A stretch of 64,000 nt of DNA, taken from NCBI GenBank assembly GCA_026545225.1, contig CM048847.1:1984001-2048000 (forward strand). The letters run 5' to 3'. The first letter of the stretch is position 1. Each line of letters opens with the position of its first letter. The notes under the pieces are model-generated. The model made no database searches and was not told the DNA's origin. It saw only the letters and a program-made list of their open reading frames with translations. Made by a program: the position numbers and the translations under genes. The stretch comes from Cornus controversa. Taxonomy: Eukaryota > Streptophyta > Magnoliopsida > Cornales > Cornaceae. Positions 1 through 9,516 of this stretch are shown here, piece by piece.

Positions 1-558
1 TGCCATAATCAGAATCGTAAGTTTCTTTTTTCCAAATTAGACCAACAAAACATCCAAAAGAAGTGACGAACATGTCAATCCGATCTTCATCACAACCATA
101 TGGTGCTTTGTTCCAAGTTCGACCGTTTGGACATCTAAAGGAAACAATTAGCAAGCTACCAACCATTTTAAACTTGTTTCATTTGAGTTGTTTTGATTCG
201 AAAACCGCATTCCAAGAGAAGTCATGCCATAATACTAATCGTACGCTACTTTTTTCTAAATGAAACCATCAATGCGTCCCAAAGAAACGACGAGCATGTC
301 GATCTGATCTTCATCCATGTTTGTTTGAGTTGTTCTGAGTCGAAAAGAACAATTGCTTGCAATAATCAGGCATGACGACAACCGTATGGCGCTTTGTGCT
401 AGAATTGACCATCTGGATGTTCAGAAAAATAGAGAATGACAACAACGGTTTCGAACTTGTTTCGTTTGACTTGTCCTGATTTGAAAAGTCCAATCCACGT
501 GAAATCGTGCCATACTTAGAATTATACATTGCTTTATGCCAAATTCAACAATCAGGAC
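1..558 (-). repeat. Satellite array, inverted segment
   Basis: This is the same 735/736-bp satellite that fills 24461-64000, but in the opposite orientation. The landmarks of subrepeats A, C and B appear as reverse complements, in the order A, C, then part of B towards position 558. The segment ends exactly at the dyad centre of the palindrome TCAGGAC/GTCCTGA that marks subrepeat B. It carries private substitutions relative to the main array, as expected at an array edge. Its left end is cut by the window. Confidence 0.93.
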
Positions 559-868
559 TGTAACGCCCCACCCTATCCCGACACAATATTGTCCGCTTTT
601 GGTTCCCCCGAACCAGAGACTTCCCAGGGGGTCACCCATCCTGGTACTACTCCCAGCTAAGCACGCTTAACTGTGGAGTTCTGGTGGGTTCACAACCATC
701 ACGGCTTTAACACGCGTTGTGTCATAGAAGGGTGATAATCATACATATAATACTTCCCCATTCCTACCCAGGCGATGTGGGATTGAGCACCCTGTAGCCT
801 GCTAGTGTGGTAGCTCGCCCAGTGTCTCGCACCGGCCCACATCACACCCGCCCACAAGGGTCACCACA
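559..868 (-). mobile_element. Solo LTR of a Cassandra-type TRIM retrotransposon
   Basis: The 310-bp block is unrelated to the satellite and is bounded by TGT...ACA on the minus strand. Minus-strand reading gives a long leader, then a segment clearly like the 3' two thirds of plant 5S rRNA (618-690), then a GC-rich tail ending GGGGCGTTACA. LTRs that embed 5S rRNA sequence are the hallmark of the Cassandra family of terminal-repeat retrotransposons in miniature (established knowledge). Only one LTR is present, with no internal domain, so it is a solo LTR. The flanking five bases (AGGAC and TTTCG) do not match, so there is no target-site duplication. It lies exactly where the satellite switches orientation. 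Confidence 0.88.
618..690 (-). promoter_or_regulatory. 5S-rRNA-like segment with Pol III internal promoter boxes
   Basis: Read on the minus strand, the segment contains AGTTAAGCGTGCTTAGC (5S box A region, one or two changes from plant 5S) and GGATGGGTGACC (box C, intact), followed by CCTGGGAAGTC. The first part of 5S rRNA is not recognisable, so this is not a functional 5S gene. In Cassandra LTRs this segment is thought to supply RNA polymerase III promoter elements. Whether this copy is transcribed cannot be seen. Confidence 0.85.
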
Positions 869-3807
869 TTTCGAATCAGGACAAGTCAAACGAAACAAGT
901 TCGAAACCGTTGTTCTCGTTCTCTATTTTTCTGAACATCCAGATGGTCAATTCTAGCACAAAGCGTCATACGGTTGTCGTCATGCCTGATTATTGCAAGC
1001 AATTGTTCTTTTCGACTCAGAACAACTCAAACAAACATGGATGAAGATCGGATCGACATGCTCGTCGTTTCTTTGGGACGCTTTGATGGTTTCATTTAGA
1101 AAAAAGCAGCGTACGATTAGTATTATGGCACGACTTCTCTTGGAATGCGGTTTTTGAATCAAAACAACTCAAATGAAACAAGTTTAAATTGGTTGGTAGC
1201 TTGCTAATTGTTTCCTTTAGATGTCCAAACGGTCGAACTTGGAACAAAGCACCATACGGTTGTGATGAAGATCGGATTGACATGTTCGTCACTTCTTTTG
1301 GATGCTTTGATGGTCTAATTTGGAAAAAAGAAACTTACGATTCTGATTATGGCACGACTTCTCAAGGAATGGGTTTTTGAATCAGAACAACTCAAACTAA
1401 ACTTGTTTAAAATCCTCGATAGCTTGGGAATTGTTTCTTTTACTTTTCCAGATGGTTGAAGTTGGCATAGAGCACCATACGGTTGTGATCATTCATGAGT
1501 GCAGCAAGGAATTACTATTTTTGATTCAGGACGTTCTGATGGTTGAATTTGGCATAAAGCAATGTATAATTCTAAATATGGCACGATTTCACGTGGATTG
1601 GACTTTTCGAATCATGACAAGTCAAACAAAACAAGTTCAAAACCGTTCTTGTCATTCTCTATTCTTCTGGACAACCAGATGGTCAATTCTAGAACAAAGC
1701 GCCATACGGTTGTCGTCATGCCTGATTATTGCAAGCAATTGTTCTTTCGACTCTCGATATTTCACGATCAAGGGTGTAATACTCTTTGTAGTAGCGGTCC
1801 TTATATATCGTATTAACAATCGAAATATGGTCGAAAGAAAAAATCTCTATTTGATAGGGCTTCTTCCTATACCTATGAATTCCATTGGACCCAGAAATGA
1901 TACATTGGAAGAATCCTTTGGGTCTTCCAATATCAATAGGTTGATTGTTTCGCTCCTGTATCTTCCAAAAGGAAAAAAGATCTCTGAGAGTTCTTTCCTG
2001 GATCCGAAAGAGAGTACTTGGGTTCTCCCAAGTACTAAAAAGTGTATCATGCCTGAATCTAACTGGGGTTCGCGGTGGTGGAGGAACTGGATCGGAAAAA
2101 CGAGGGATTCTAGTTGGAAGATATCTAATGAAACCGTCGCTGGAATTGAGATCTTATTCAAAGAGAAAGATATACTCAAACAAACACGGATGAAGATCGG
2201 ATTGACATGCTCGTCATTTCTTTGGGACGCTTTGATGGTTTCATTTAGAAAAAAGCAGCGTACGATTAGTATTATGGCACGACTTCTCTTGGAATGCGGT
2301 TTTCGAATCAAAACAACTCAAATGAAACAAGTTTAAAATGGTTGGTAGCTTGCTAATTGTTTCCTTTAGATGTCCAAACGGTCGAACTTGGAACAAAGCA
2401 CCATACGGTTGTGATGAAGATCGGATTGACATGTTCGTCACTTCTTTTGGATGCTTTGATGGTCTAATTTGGAAAAAAGAAACTTACGATTCTGATTATG
2501 GCACGACTTCTCAAGGAATGGGTTTTTGAATCAGAACAACTCAAACTAAACTTGTTTAAAATCCTCGATAGCTTGGGAATTGTTTCTTTTACTTGTCCAG
2601 ATGGTTGAAGTTGGCATAGAGCACCATACGATTGTGATCATTCATGGGTGCAGCATGGAATTACTCTTTTCGATTCAGGACATCCTGACGGTTGAATTTT
2701 GCATAAAGCAACGTATAATTCTAGGTATGGCACGATTTCACGTGGATTGGACTTTTCGAATCATAACAAGTCAAACGAAACAAGTTCGAAACCGTTCTTG
2801 TCATTCTCTATTCTTCTGGACATCCAGATGGTCAATTCTAGCACAAAGCGCCATACGGTTGTCGTCATGCCTGATTATTGCAAGCAATTGTTCTTTCCGA
2901 CTCAGAACAACTCAAACAAACATGGATGAAGATCGGATTGACATGCTCGTCATTTCTTTGGGACGCTTTGATGGTTTCATTTAGAAAAAAGCAGCGTACG
3001 ATTAGTATTATGGCACGACTTCTCTTGGAATGCGGTTTTCGAATCAAAACAACTCAAATGAAACAAGTTTAAATTGGTTGGTAGCTTGCTAATTGTTTCC
3101 TTTAGATGTCCAAACGGTCGAACTTGGAACAAAGCACCATACGGTTGTGATGAAGATCGGATTGACATGTTCGTCACTTCTTTTGGATGCTTTGATGGTC
3201 TAATTTGGAAAAAAGAAACTTACGATTCTGATTATGGCACGACTTCTCAAGGAATGGGTTTTTGAATCAGAACAACTCAAACTAAACTTGTTTAAAATCC
3301 TCGATAGCTTGGGAATTGTTTCTTTTACTTTTCCAGATGGTTGAAGTTGGCATTGAGCACCATACGGTTGTGATCATTCATGAGTGCAGCAAGGAATTAC
3401 TATTTTTGATTCAGGACGTTCTGATGGTTGAATTTGGCATAAAGCAATGTATAATTCTAAGTATGGCACGATTTCACGTGGATTGGACTTTTCGAATCAT
3501 GACAAGTCAAACGAAACAAGTTCGAAACCGTTCTTGTCATTCTCTATTCTTCTGGACATCCAGATGGTCAATTCTAGCACAAAGCGCCATACGATTGTCG
3601 TCATGCCTGATTATTGCAAGCAATTGTTCTTTCGACTCAGAACAACTCAAACAAACACGGATGAAGATCGGATTGACATGCTCGTCGTTTCTTTGGGACG
3701 CTTTGATGGTTTCATTTAGAAAAAAGCAGCGTACGATTAGTATTATGGCACGACTTCTCTTGGAATGCGGTTTTCAAATCAAAACAACTCAAATGAAACA
3801 AGTTTAA
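869..3807 (+). repeat. Satellite array, forward, diverged edge units
   Basis: This holds a partial unit (869-1188), a unit enlarged by the ycf2 insertion (1189-2337, 1149 bp), a 736-bp unit (2338-3073) and a final unit ending at 3807, two bases before the next expected unit start. These units are in the same orientation as the main array but carry scattered private substitutions and mixed B-class features. None shows the higher-order pattern of 24461-64000. The array is cut by the LTR that starts at 3808. Confidence 0.95.
1754..2173 (+). pseudogene. ycf2: Nuclear plastid DNA insertion: fragment of ycf2
   Basis: About 140 codons read without a stop and match the N-terminal part of plastid Ycf2, roughly residues 70-210. 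Recognisable stretches include [62 protein letters not shown] and [16 protein letters not shown]. Ycf2 is a large plastid-encoded AAA-like protein associated with the inner envelope import motor (family knowledge). Here only an internal piece is present, without start or end, embedded in satellite DNA, so it is not expressed as Ycf2. Satellite sequence runs to 1753 and resumes at 2174. Only about six satellite bases are missing between them, so the piece was joined almost seamlessly, as in end-joining repair. The intact reading frame suggests a recent transfer. It fuses in frame with satellite on both sides (1431-2336), which is coincidental. Confidence 0.93.
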
Positions 3808-4834
3808 TGTCACGCCCCGATTCCCGAGGCCCAGAAACCGAGGTGTGAACCCCGTGAGATCACCCTCACGCTCTAACCACCACCTGATCATGCAACCTCA
3901 ATTTCCTATCATTTTTATGAAAATCGGGCATGACCCATTCTAAATAATCAACTCCTGGCATGATATACCTGCTTTACAATTTATATGGACACTTCTGGGC
4001 ACGTGTCCCCCCAGCATTTATATCTAAACAATAAAAATGGACACTTCTGGGCCCGTGTCCCCCTAATATTTCTACAACATGCATAATACAATCATGAATA
4101 TACATGCCTCAGTCCTTGAATGTCCGTATTAAATACATACATCACATGGATAGAATACGACAGAAGGAACTGAATCAACATAATTACTTTATACATTTAA
4201 TCCAAATGTAAAGCATCTATCTATCCACTATCCTGGACATACATTAGATTCTAAGGAATCTAATTACTACCTCTGTAACTGGTGCTATCAGTTCCCCCAA
4301 CTGACTCCAAAACCAGCAACACCTGCAAAACCTGGGAGGGGGTGAGCTCAAAGGCCCAACAAGGTATGTAGAACCATACTATCACCGCTGCAGCAGGTCG
4401 ATCCTCATATATTCTCAAAAATATACTTATGCGCTTAAATATATCACAATATTTAAGACCATGCCCCACCTAGCATGCATGAACCAATGATGTATATGGC
4501 TACTCTAGCACATATGAACATACAAAATCCGCTATACATGATTTTAGAAATCATTTACAACATGCTTGAAAACAGTAAACATTCAGCACCAATATGTATA
4601 TAGTACATATATGTCAACACATTTACATAAACGATGTAAATCAACTACCACATCTCCTACTCGTCAAGTAGCACATCACAAATGCAATAAAGATGCATTT
4701 AAACAGGAAAACATGCTTAACAGATAAACACATAAGCATAAAGGTATTTTTCACCTTCCACGGTCATAATCCGATACACAAGACAAGCATCTAAGCTTGC
4801 ACATACTCTCACTCTCGGTCCTCATCCGATACCC

Positions 4835-5239
4835 CACATGATTGGCCCGCTCCGAGGATCATGTGACCTAGGACAACTCCGATAACCAACCTATGACCTG
4901 GACCACTCCGAAAGGTCGTCCTACCCTGGCAATGTATAAGATTGCCATTATGTGAGGGGGTCAGCTTCGAGGCTCACATTCATTGGACATACTCCGAATT
5001 CCAGGCATTAGGCCTGAGCATGGCGGGTCCACTCCGAGGGCCATACTTGTTGGACATATTCCAATGGCAATATATTGGTTTGCCAAATTGTGAGGGGGCA
5101 GCTCCGAAACTCACTAATGTTGGACATACTCCGATTCTAGGCATAAAGCCTTCGTATGGCGGGTCCACTCCGAGGGCCATACGCAGTGGATAGTTATACC
5201 ACTTCTCGTGACACGGTTGGACCACTCCGAAGTCCCGTG
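4835..5239. repeat. Array of about 12 short hairpins with conserved loops
   Basis: Perfect or near-perfect inverted repeats follow one another. Stems are CACATGAT/ATCATGTG (4835-4865), GACCT/AGGTC (4895-4917), TGGCAAT/ATTGCCA (4927-4947), ATGTGAG/CTCACAT (4950-4979), CAGGC/GCCTG (5002-5016), ATGGC/GCCAT (5020-5044), TGGCAA/TTGCCA (5065-5085), GTGAG/CTCAC (5090-5114), AGGC/GCCT (5139-5151), CGTATGGC/GCCATACG (5153-5183), AGTGG/CCACT (5185-5203) and CACGG/CCGTG (5212-5239). Long-loop members share a loop close to GGTCCACTCCGAGG. Short-loop members alternate with them. A four-hairpin block repeats about every 137 bp. Confidence 0.82.
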
Positions 5240-5339
5240 CACCTCTTTTTGCGTTAATTTTCCCGCAACCTCCCATGTATGCAATGTGGATGCATACGTA
5301 ACCAAGCATTTCATTTTATGCTATCCCAATGCACTAGCT

Positions 5340-6270
5340 AGTATATAAGTACATAGCATGCATTTCTCTCTACACAAACCCGCATATAACCACGTATGTG
5401 TCATTTCCCTCCTATACATGCAATATGGATGCATATATACCTAGCATAACACTTTCATGCTTCAACCCATGCTTATGAATACTAAAAAGAAGTATTTAGC
5501 ATGCTTTTCATCACATTCCAACACACATAGCACATATATGTTCAAATACTTGCATAACACCTCACATATGCAACCAATTCCAACTTAGCATATTTTTATC
5601 ATGTTATAACCAATGTATACATTTTCTATAAACAGACAGCATGCATTTCATTCACGTAACCCTACATGTAAACACGTACATGTCAAATCATGCATATAAA
5701 TCACATATGCACTTACACTAGCATAAATATAGTCATGCTCTCATTCAATACATGTATTCACTACAAGTAGCTAACATGCATTCCAATCACAACACATATA
5801 CACACATATGTATATTACGTCACCCAAATATGTATCAAGAACATATAAAATAGTTAACACATTTCATGCTTTTCAAATGCTCGCCAAAAGTTAAATTCAT
5901 ACTTAGCATGCATTTCTACCGTTGCAACCATATATATAATCACCTATATATATATACTGAACCTCGTGCATAAAAGCCACATATGCATACAAGACAACAT
6001 ATAGCTAAACATGTATTATTTAGCATACTCTTCATAGACTTTAATCTATACATACATGCATATCACAACGCAATTAGGCGATAAATCTAAACATGTTATC
6101 GCTTCCCAAACCCGTACATACATATATATATACACACACGCATATGTATATCCTCTCACATCCCATGTATGTACCACATTCCCTATACACATATATATAT
6201 ATATAAGCGCCTACATATATATGTATATACACATGCCACATATGATTAAATTAAGACATATGTAAATTAC
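5340..6270. repeat. AT-rich tract with TAGCATGCATTT-type modules and TA/CA microsatellite
   Basis: Within the inverted LTR this stretch has recurring TAGCATGCATTT-like and CACATATATG-like words at irregular spacing, and a TA/CA-rich simple repeat around 6115-6235. It holds no coding region. On the minus strand the modules read like the GCATGCTAGG words at 7270-7610 in the TR-GAG LTR, which supports a relationship between the two LTR families. Confidence 0.6.
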
Positions 6271-6892
6271 TCAACGTACGTAAAAGATATGTACGAGATA
6301 GAGGCAAGAATCAACTTGCCCTAGGTCCAGCTTTCGCCAAGTCCGCGCTTGCAAAGCGGTCCACCTCCATGTCTGGTCCAGTCCTATATCAAGGCCGACA
6401 CGAACACCCTCTGAACCATTTCCTTGCCCTTTCTAATTTTTGGTCCAACCCAAAACACGATCCATAACATCCTGTTATGCAAGACCCTCAAGCCAACACC
6501 AAGGCCGGCATTGTAGAGACCAGAACCAAGTTTGACCGATTTTCAAAAAATTTCATCATTTTCGCTATAAATGCATTTTAGATGATGTTTTGGATGTTTC
6601 GAGAGTGGAAAACATGTTTGGAAATATGTTATGAGGTTTTTGGAAGTTTTCAAAAAATTTGGAGAAGTTTGACTTTTTGGTCAAACTGGGGCCGGGATGC
6701 GACTTAAGTGGGCCCGGGGAATCCGAAAAATTTTCGGAAATATTTATTTTTGGATATGGACTAAACGAAATGTTTAGAGTGTTAAGGAAGTGATTTCGAG
6801 TCCAACGGAGTTTTCGGGAATTAATTCCGAGCTCGGGAAGGTACATTAAGTGGCTAGGGGTAAAATGGTCATTTCGCGCCCCTAGGGTTGAG

Positions 6893-6949
6893 ATAAATAT
6901 CAAAAAGGGTCTGAGACATTTCATTTTACAGATTCCTCTCTCTCTCTCT
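6893..6949 (+). promoter_or_regulatory. Candidate LTR core promoter: TATA-like box plus pyrimidine patch
   Basis: ATAAATAT at 6893-6900 is followed about 35 bp later by a CT-repeat patch (6935-6949). This is a common plant core-promoter layout, with a likely transcription start in between. The same pair occurs in LTR 2 (box at 13991-13998) and LTR 3 (box at 21089-21096). This is a motif-level prediction only. Confidence 0.45.
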
Positions 6950-7140
6950 ACGTATCCCACTTCATCCCTCCACCTTCTCTCTACATTTCGGGTGCATTCG
7001 GCTTGGATTCGTGATTCGCCGAAGAAGGAAAGTGTGTAGAGGACGGCTAGGGCTTCGGTTTGAACCGAACAAACTTGTGTTTCGGCAAGGTGGAACCTGC
7101 TGGAAATTTTGATAAGTGCTTAGAAGGTCTTCAATCTTGA

Positions 7141-7802
7141 GGTAGGGGTGTTTCTTCTCTTCTAGTTGTCGATTCTAGGGTTTCGGGTGGTTCGGAGAGG
7201 TTTTCGGTTGAGTTTGTATGTGAGAGAGATGGGCAAGGGGCTGAATTTTTATATTTCCTCTTCCCTTGTGATTATGCATGCTAGATAGATCCATCTTGAT
7301 GAGTATATGATGTGTGGGTTGAATATGTGCAAAGCGTGCAAAATGAGAGCATGATTAGCTATATTGTGTATTATATGCATATGTAGGTTATGTGTATTTT
7401 GGGGTGCAATCATATGATTATATGTTGGTTGTGTGTGTGTATAAGTGTTGAATGCATGCTAGGTTATTTTATAGCAAGTGTGTGCATTGTTGAAGCATGA
7501 TCAAAATATGCTAGGTTGTGGTTTGTAGGCATATGAGGGTGATATGCATGCCTTATGACATATATGTGACCATGTGTTGTTTTGAATGTTAGAATGTATG
7601 CTAGGCTTGTTATAGCAATGATATGCATTGAAAAACATGATATATGAGTGAGTGCATTCATACTTGAATTGTATGTTGTCGTGTACATGAAAGCATTTTA
7701 CATGCCATGTAGGTCGGTGTCGGGTCGGCACCTAGGAGGGGAGGGGCATCTCTACTGAGCCGCAGTGTTGCTCACCCCGCTCCCCCAAACATTTTTTTTC
7801 AG
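7141..7802 (+). other. Possible leader intron inside the LTR
   Basis: TTGAG/GTAGGG near 7137-7146 could be a donor. A T-run ending CAG at 7800-7802, followed by GTAAGAAGCC, is a good acceptor-like site. The interval is T-rich with GCATGCTAGG-like modules and no open frame of note. It lies downstream of the candidate promoter, so it would be in the transcript leader. The same sequence occurs in LTRs 2 and 3. The donor is the weaker call. Confidence 0.3.
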
Positions 7803-8408
7803 GTAAGAAGCCGAGAATGGATGAAAAGAGCTTGCTTCCTTACTTGGAGCATTTTGGTGCATTTTGGGGATCTTTTGAGATATATGTATGGACTATGTTT
7901 TTGGCTATCCATGTCGGCATGTGGCATGTGGATTATGTTGATTTATAGTTACATTCACGGTATATGTAACTTGTATATTCATTTGAATCCTTATGTGTAT
8001 GGTTTCATGGATTTTATATGAATTTGGAGCTTACATGGATGAATGTATCCCTTTTGTCTTTTATATCTTAAACTCTTGGATATGAAGGTTTTGAAGAGTG
8101 GATTTATATTGGAATCACGGTTGTAGGATTTTGATGTATGAGTTAGGTTGTATGTATGAGTTGATGAATATGATCTTTAGAAAATGAGGATGGTTTATGC
8201 ACTGGAATTTTATGTGCATTGAGAACTTAGGATGAGTTTTCTATGATTTTACAAGATTTGAGATTCAAATGTGTAGGTTGATGTGTGAGTATGACATTAT
8301 ATCATTGGGGGATGATTTATATGTTTTATGAATGATCCAAGGTGGTTTGGTTGAGATTTGAGTTCAAATGGATCTTGTATAGGTGTTTTGGAGTTGCTGG
8401 GAAGTGCA

Positions 8409-8630
8409 TTTCGATCAATCGAAATCTCCATTTCGATTGATCGAAACTCCCATTTCGATTGATCGAAATGGTGGCGAATTTTTATGAATTTTTAAGCTTT
8501 ATTTCGATCAATCGAAGTCCCAACTTCGATTAATCGAAATATTGCAGGTCCAAGTTACCGAGAGGCTGTTTTCTTCGATTGATGGGGTGAAAATCTCGAT
8601 TAATCGAGATGAATCTCGATTGATCGAGAT
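8409..8630. repeat. Array of TTTCGATNNATCGAAA palindromes in LTR 1
   Basis: Seven clear palindromes lie at 8409-8424, 8431-8446, 8453-8468, 8502-8517, 8524-8539, 8593-8610 and 8613-8630, with a degenerate copy near 8573. The two central bases are CA, TG or TA. The outer arms change in step, with TTTC...GAAA in the first copies and TCTC...GAGA in the last two. The layout suggests repeated sites for a dimeric DNA-binding protein or a structured leader. Matching arrays lie at 15506-15727 and 22604-22825. Confidence 0.85.
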
Positions 8631-9144
8631 TACTATTCACAGCTTTTTCCAAAACTTCATTTCGACATAATTTCTTCGTTCTAAATTGGAATTGAGTGTG
8701 GTTTTTTTTGAACTTGAGTATTTTTGGATTCTCTATCCAATGGTGTAAGCCTCAGTTTTAGATTCCAAACACAGAAAGTTTTGAGGCTCGAAAGTGAGTG
8801 ATTTTCAAAGGTGTGGACATGTAAATGTTCTTTAAGGTGTGTGATTCGACATAGGGCCCATGGGGATTGGTTAAGATGGATTTGTGTGCATTCATGTGCA
8901 ATAATTAAGTTAAGATTCCGCTGTAAATGAGTGTAATGAGGGTTCTCTGGGTTTAAATGGACAGTTAACCTCCGGTCTTCCGAGAGTGGGGAAATCGGGG
9001 CGTTATGGCATGGTATAAAAACCTTGATACTATCACATGAGTGTGTTTGAGATAGTTCATGGGGTTGAGTGAACAGGTTCACACTCAGGATTCGAGGTCG
9101 GTCCGGGGGAGTCTCGGCGGTCCGGATTCCGGGGCGTGACAGCA

Positions 9145-9156
9145 TGGTATCAGAGC
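9145..9156 (+). promoter_or_regulatory. Primer-binding site (initiator tRNA-Met type)
   Basis: TGGTATCAGAGC matches the 3' end complement of plant initiator methionine tRNA, the standard primer of plant Ty3/gypsy and copia elements. It lies three bases after the LTR end, which fixes the element as plus-strand. Confidence 0.93.
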
Positions 9157-9516
9157 TCTAGGTCAGAATACCTAGGGACAACGGGAAAAAGGCTAAACTA
9201 CATTTTGAAGTTGAAAGGAGTTTGATGATCTGAACATGAGGTTTGAAAACCTAGAGATGAAGGGTGAAGTCCTATCATATATTAGACGTGAATTGTGTGT
9301 TGACCTATGACGTTTGAGTACCTTGGGTAAAAGGGTGTGAATTTGAATGTGTGTTTAATTGAGGTCAAGGATTTTGACTTGAGATTTTGTATTGGATATA
9401 CAACTTTTGCAATGACATGTGAAGTATGATTTGATGCTTATATGTTTAGAATGAGCATACAGTTTTGATTGATTTGGCTTGGGATTTAAGTGTCTTCTTG
9501 TTGTCAATATAGCAAG
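9157..9516 (+). other. Untranslated leader between primer site and gag
   Basis: This stretch has no open frame in gag phase and no repeat. It would include any dimerisation or packaging signal, but none can be recognised by eye. Confidence 0.6.

Larger units (their letters stand above)
3808..6511 (-). mobile_element. Large LTR-like block of a Ty3/gypsy-type element, inverted
   Basis: At 3808 the satellite stops and TGTCACGCCCCG begins. Its reverse complement CGGGGCGTGACA is the same terminal motif that ends the TR-GAG LTRs (9141, 16238, 23336), so this is an LTR end on the minus strand. The minus-strand layout also resembles that of the TR-GAG LTR: repeated GCATGCTAGG-like modules, then a pyrimidine-rich stretch ending in a CAG acceptor-like site near 4330, then the LTR end. 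There is no gag, pol, primer site or polypurine tract, so it is a solo or truncated LTR. The far end is uncertain. GGCCGGCA at 6503-6510 could be the start TGCCGGCC read on minus, or the TR-GAG may have inserted into the LTR. No protein-coding region is credible here. Confidence 0.72.
6512..9141 (+). repeat. LTR 1 (5' outer LTR)
   Basis: The LTR is 2630 bp, starting TGTAGAGACC and ending GGGGCGTGACA three bases before the primer-binding site. It differs from LTRs 2 and 3 at several positions where those two agree, such as GATTCGCCGAAGAAGG here against GATTCGCAAAGAAGG there. This fits its being the outer LTR while 2 and 3 derive from duplication. It has a TATA-like site with a CT-rich patch, GCATGCTAGG-like modules (7270-7610), a possible leader intron acceptor (7802) and a palindrome array (8409-8630). 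Antisense open frames here, up to 154 codons, have no recognisable domain. Confidence 0.9.

Noticed and set aside
618..690. A functional 5S rRNA gene
   Set aside because: Only the 3' two thirds is recognisable, it carries substitutions, and it is embedded in a TG...CA-bounded LTR.
1431..2336. A 301-codon open frame across satellite and the ycf2 fragment
   Set aside because: It is the ycf2 piece joined by chance in frame with satellite on both sides; there is no gene structure.
4835..5239. CRISPR-like array
   Set aside because: The context is a plant genome, spacing is irregular, stems vary and there are no unique spacers or cas genes.
3808..6511. Minus-strand 109-codon and plus-strand 83-codon frames near 4940-5310
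   Set aside because: They overlap the hairpin array and have no domain; no coding signal.
6507..6512. GGCAT as target-site duplication of the retroelement
   Set aside because: The 3' end of the multimer is lost, so there is no partner to compare.
8681..9145. A 154-codon antisense frame in each LTR (also 15778-16242 and 22876-23340)
   Set aside because: It runs across the LTR end and has no recognisable domain; a by-product of base composition.
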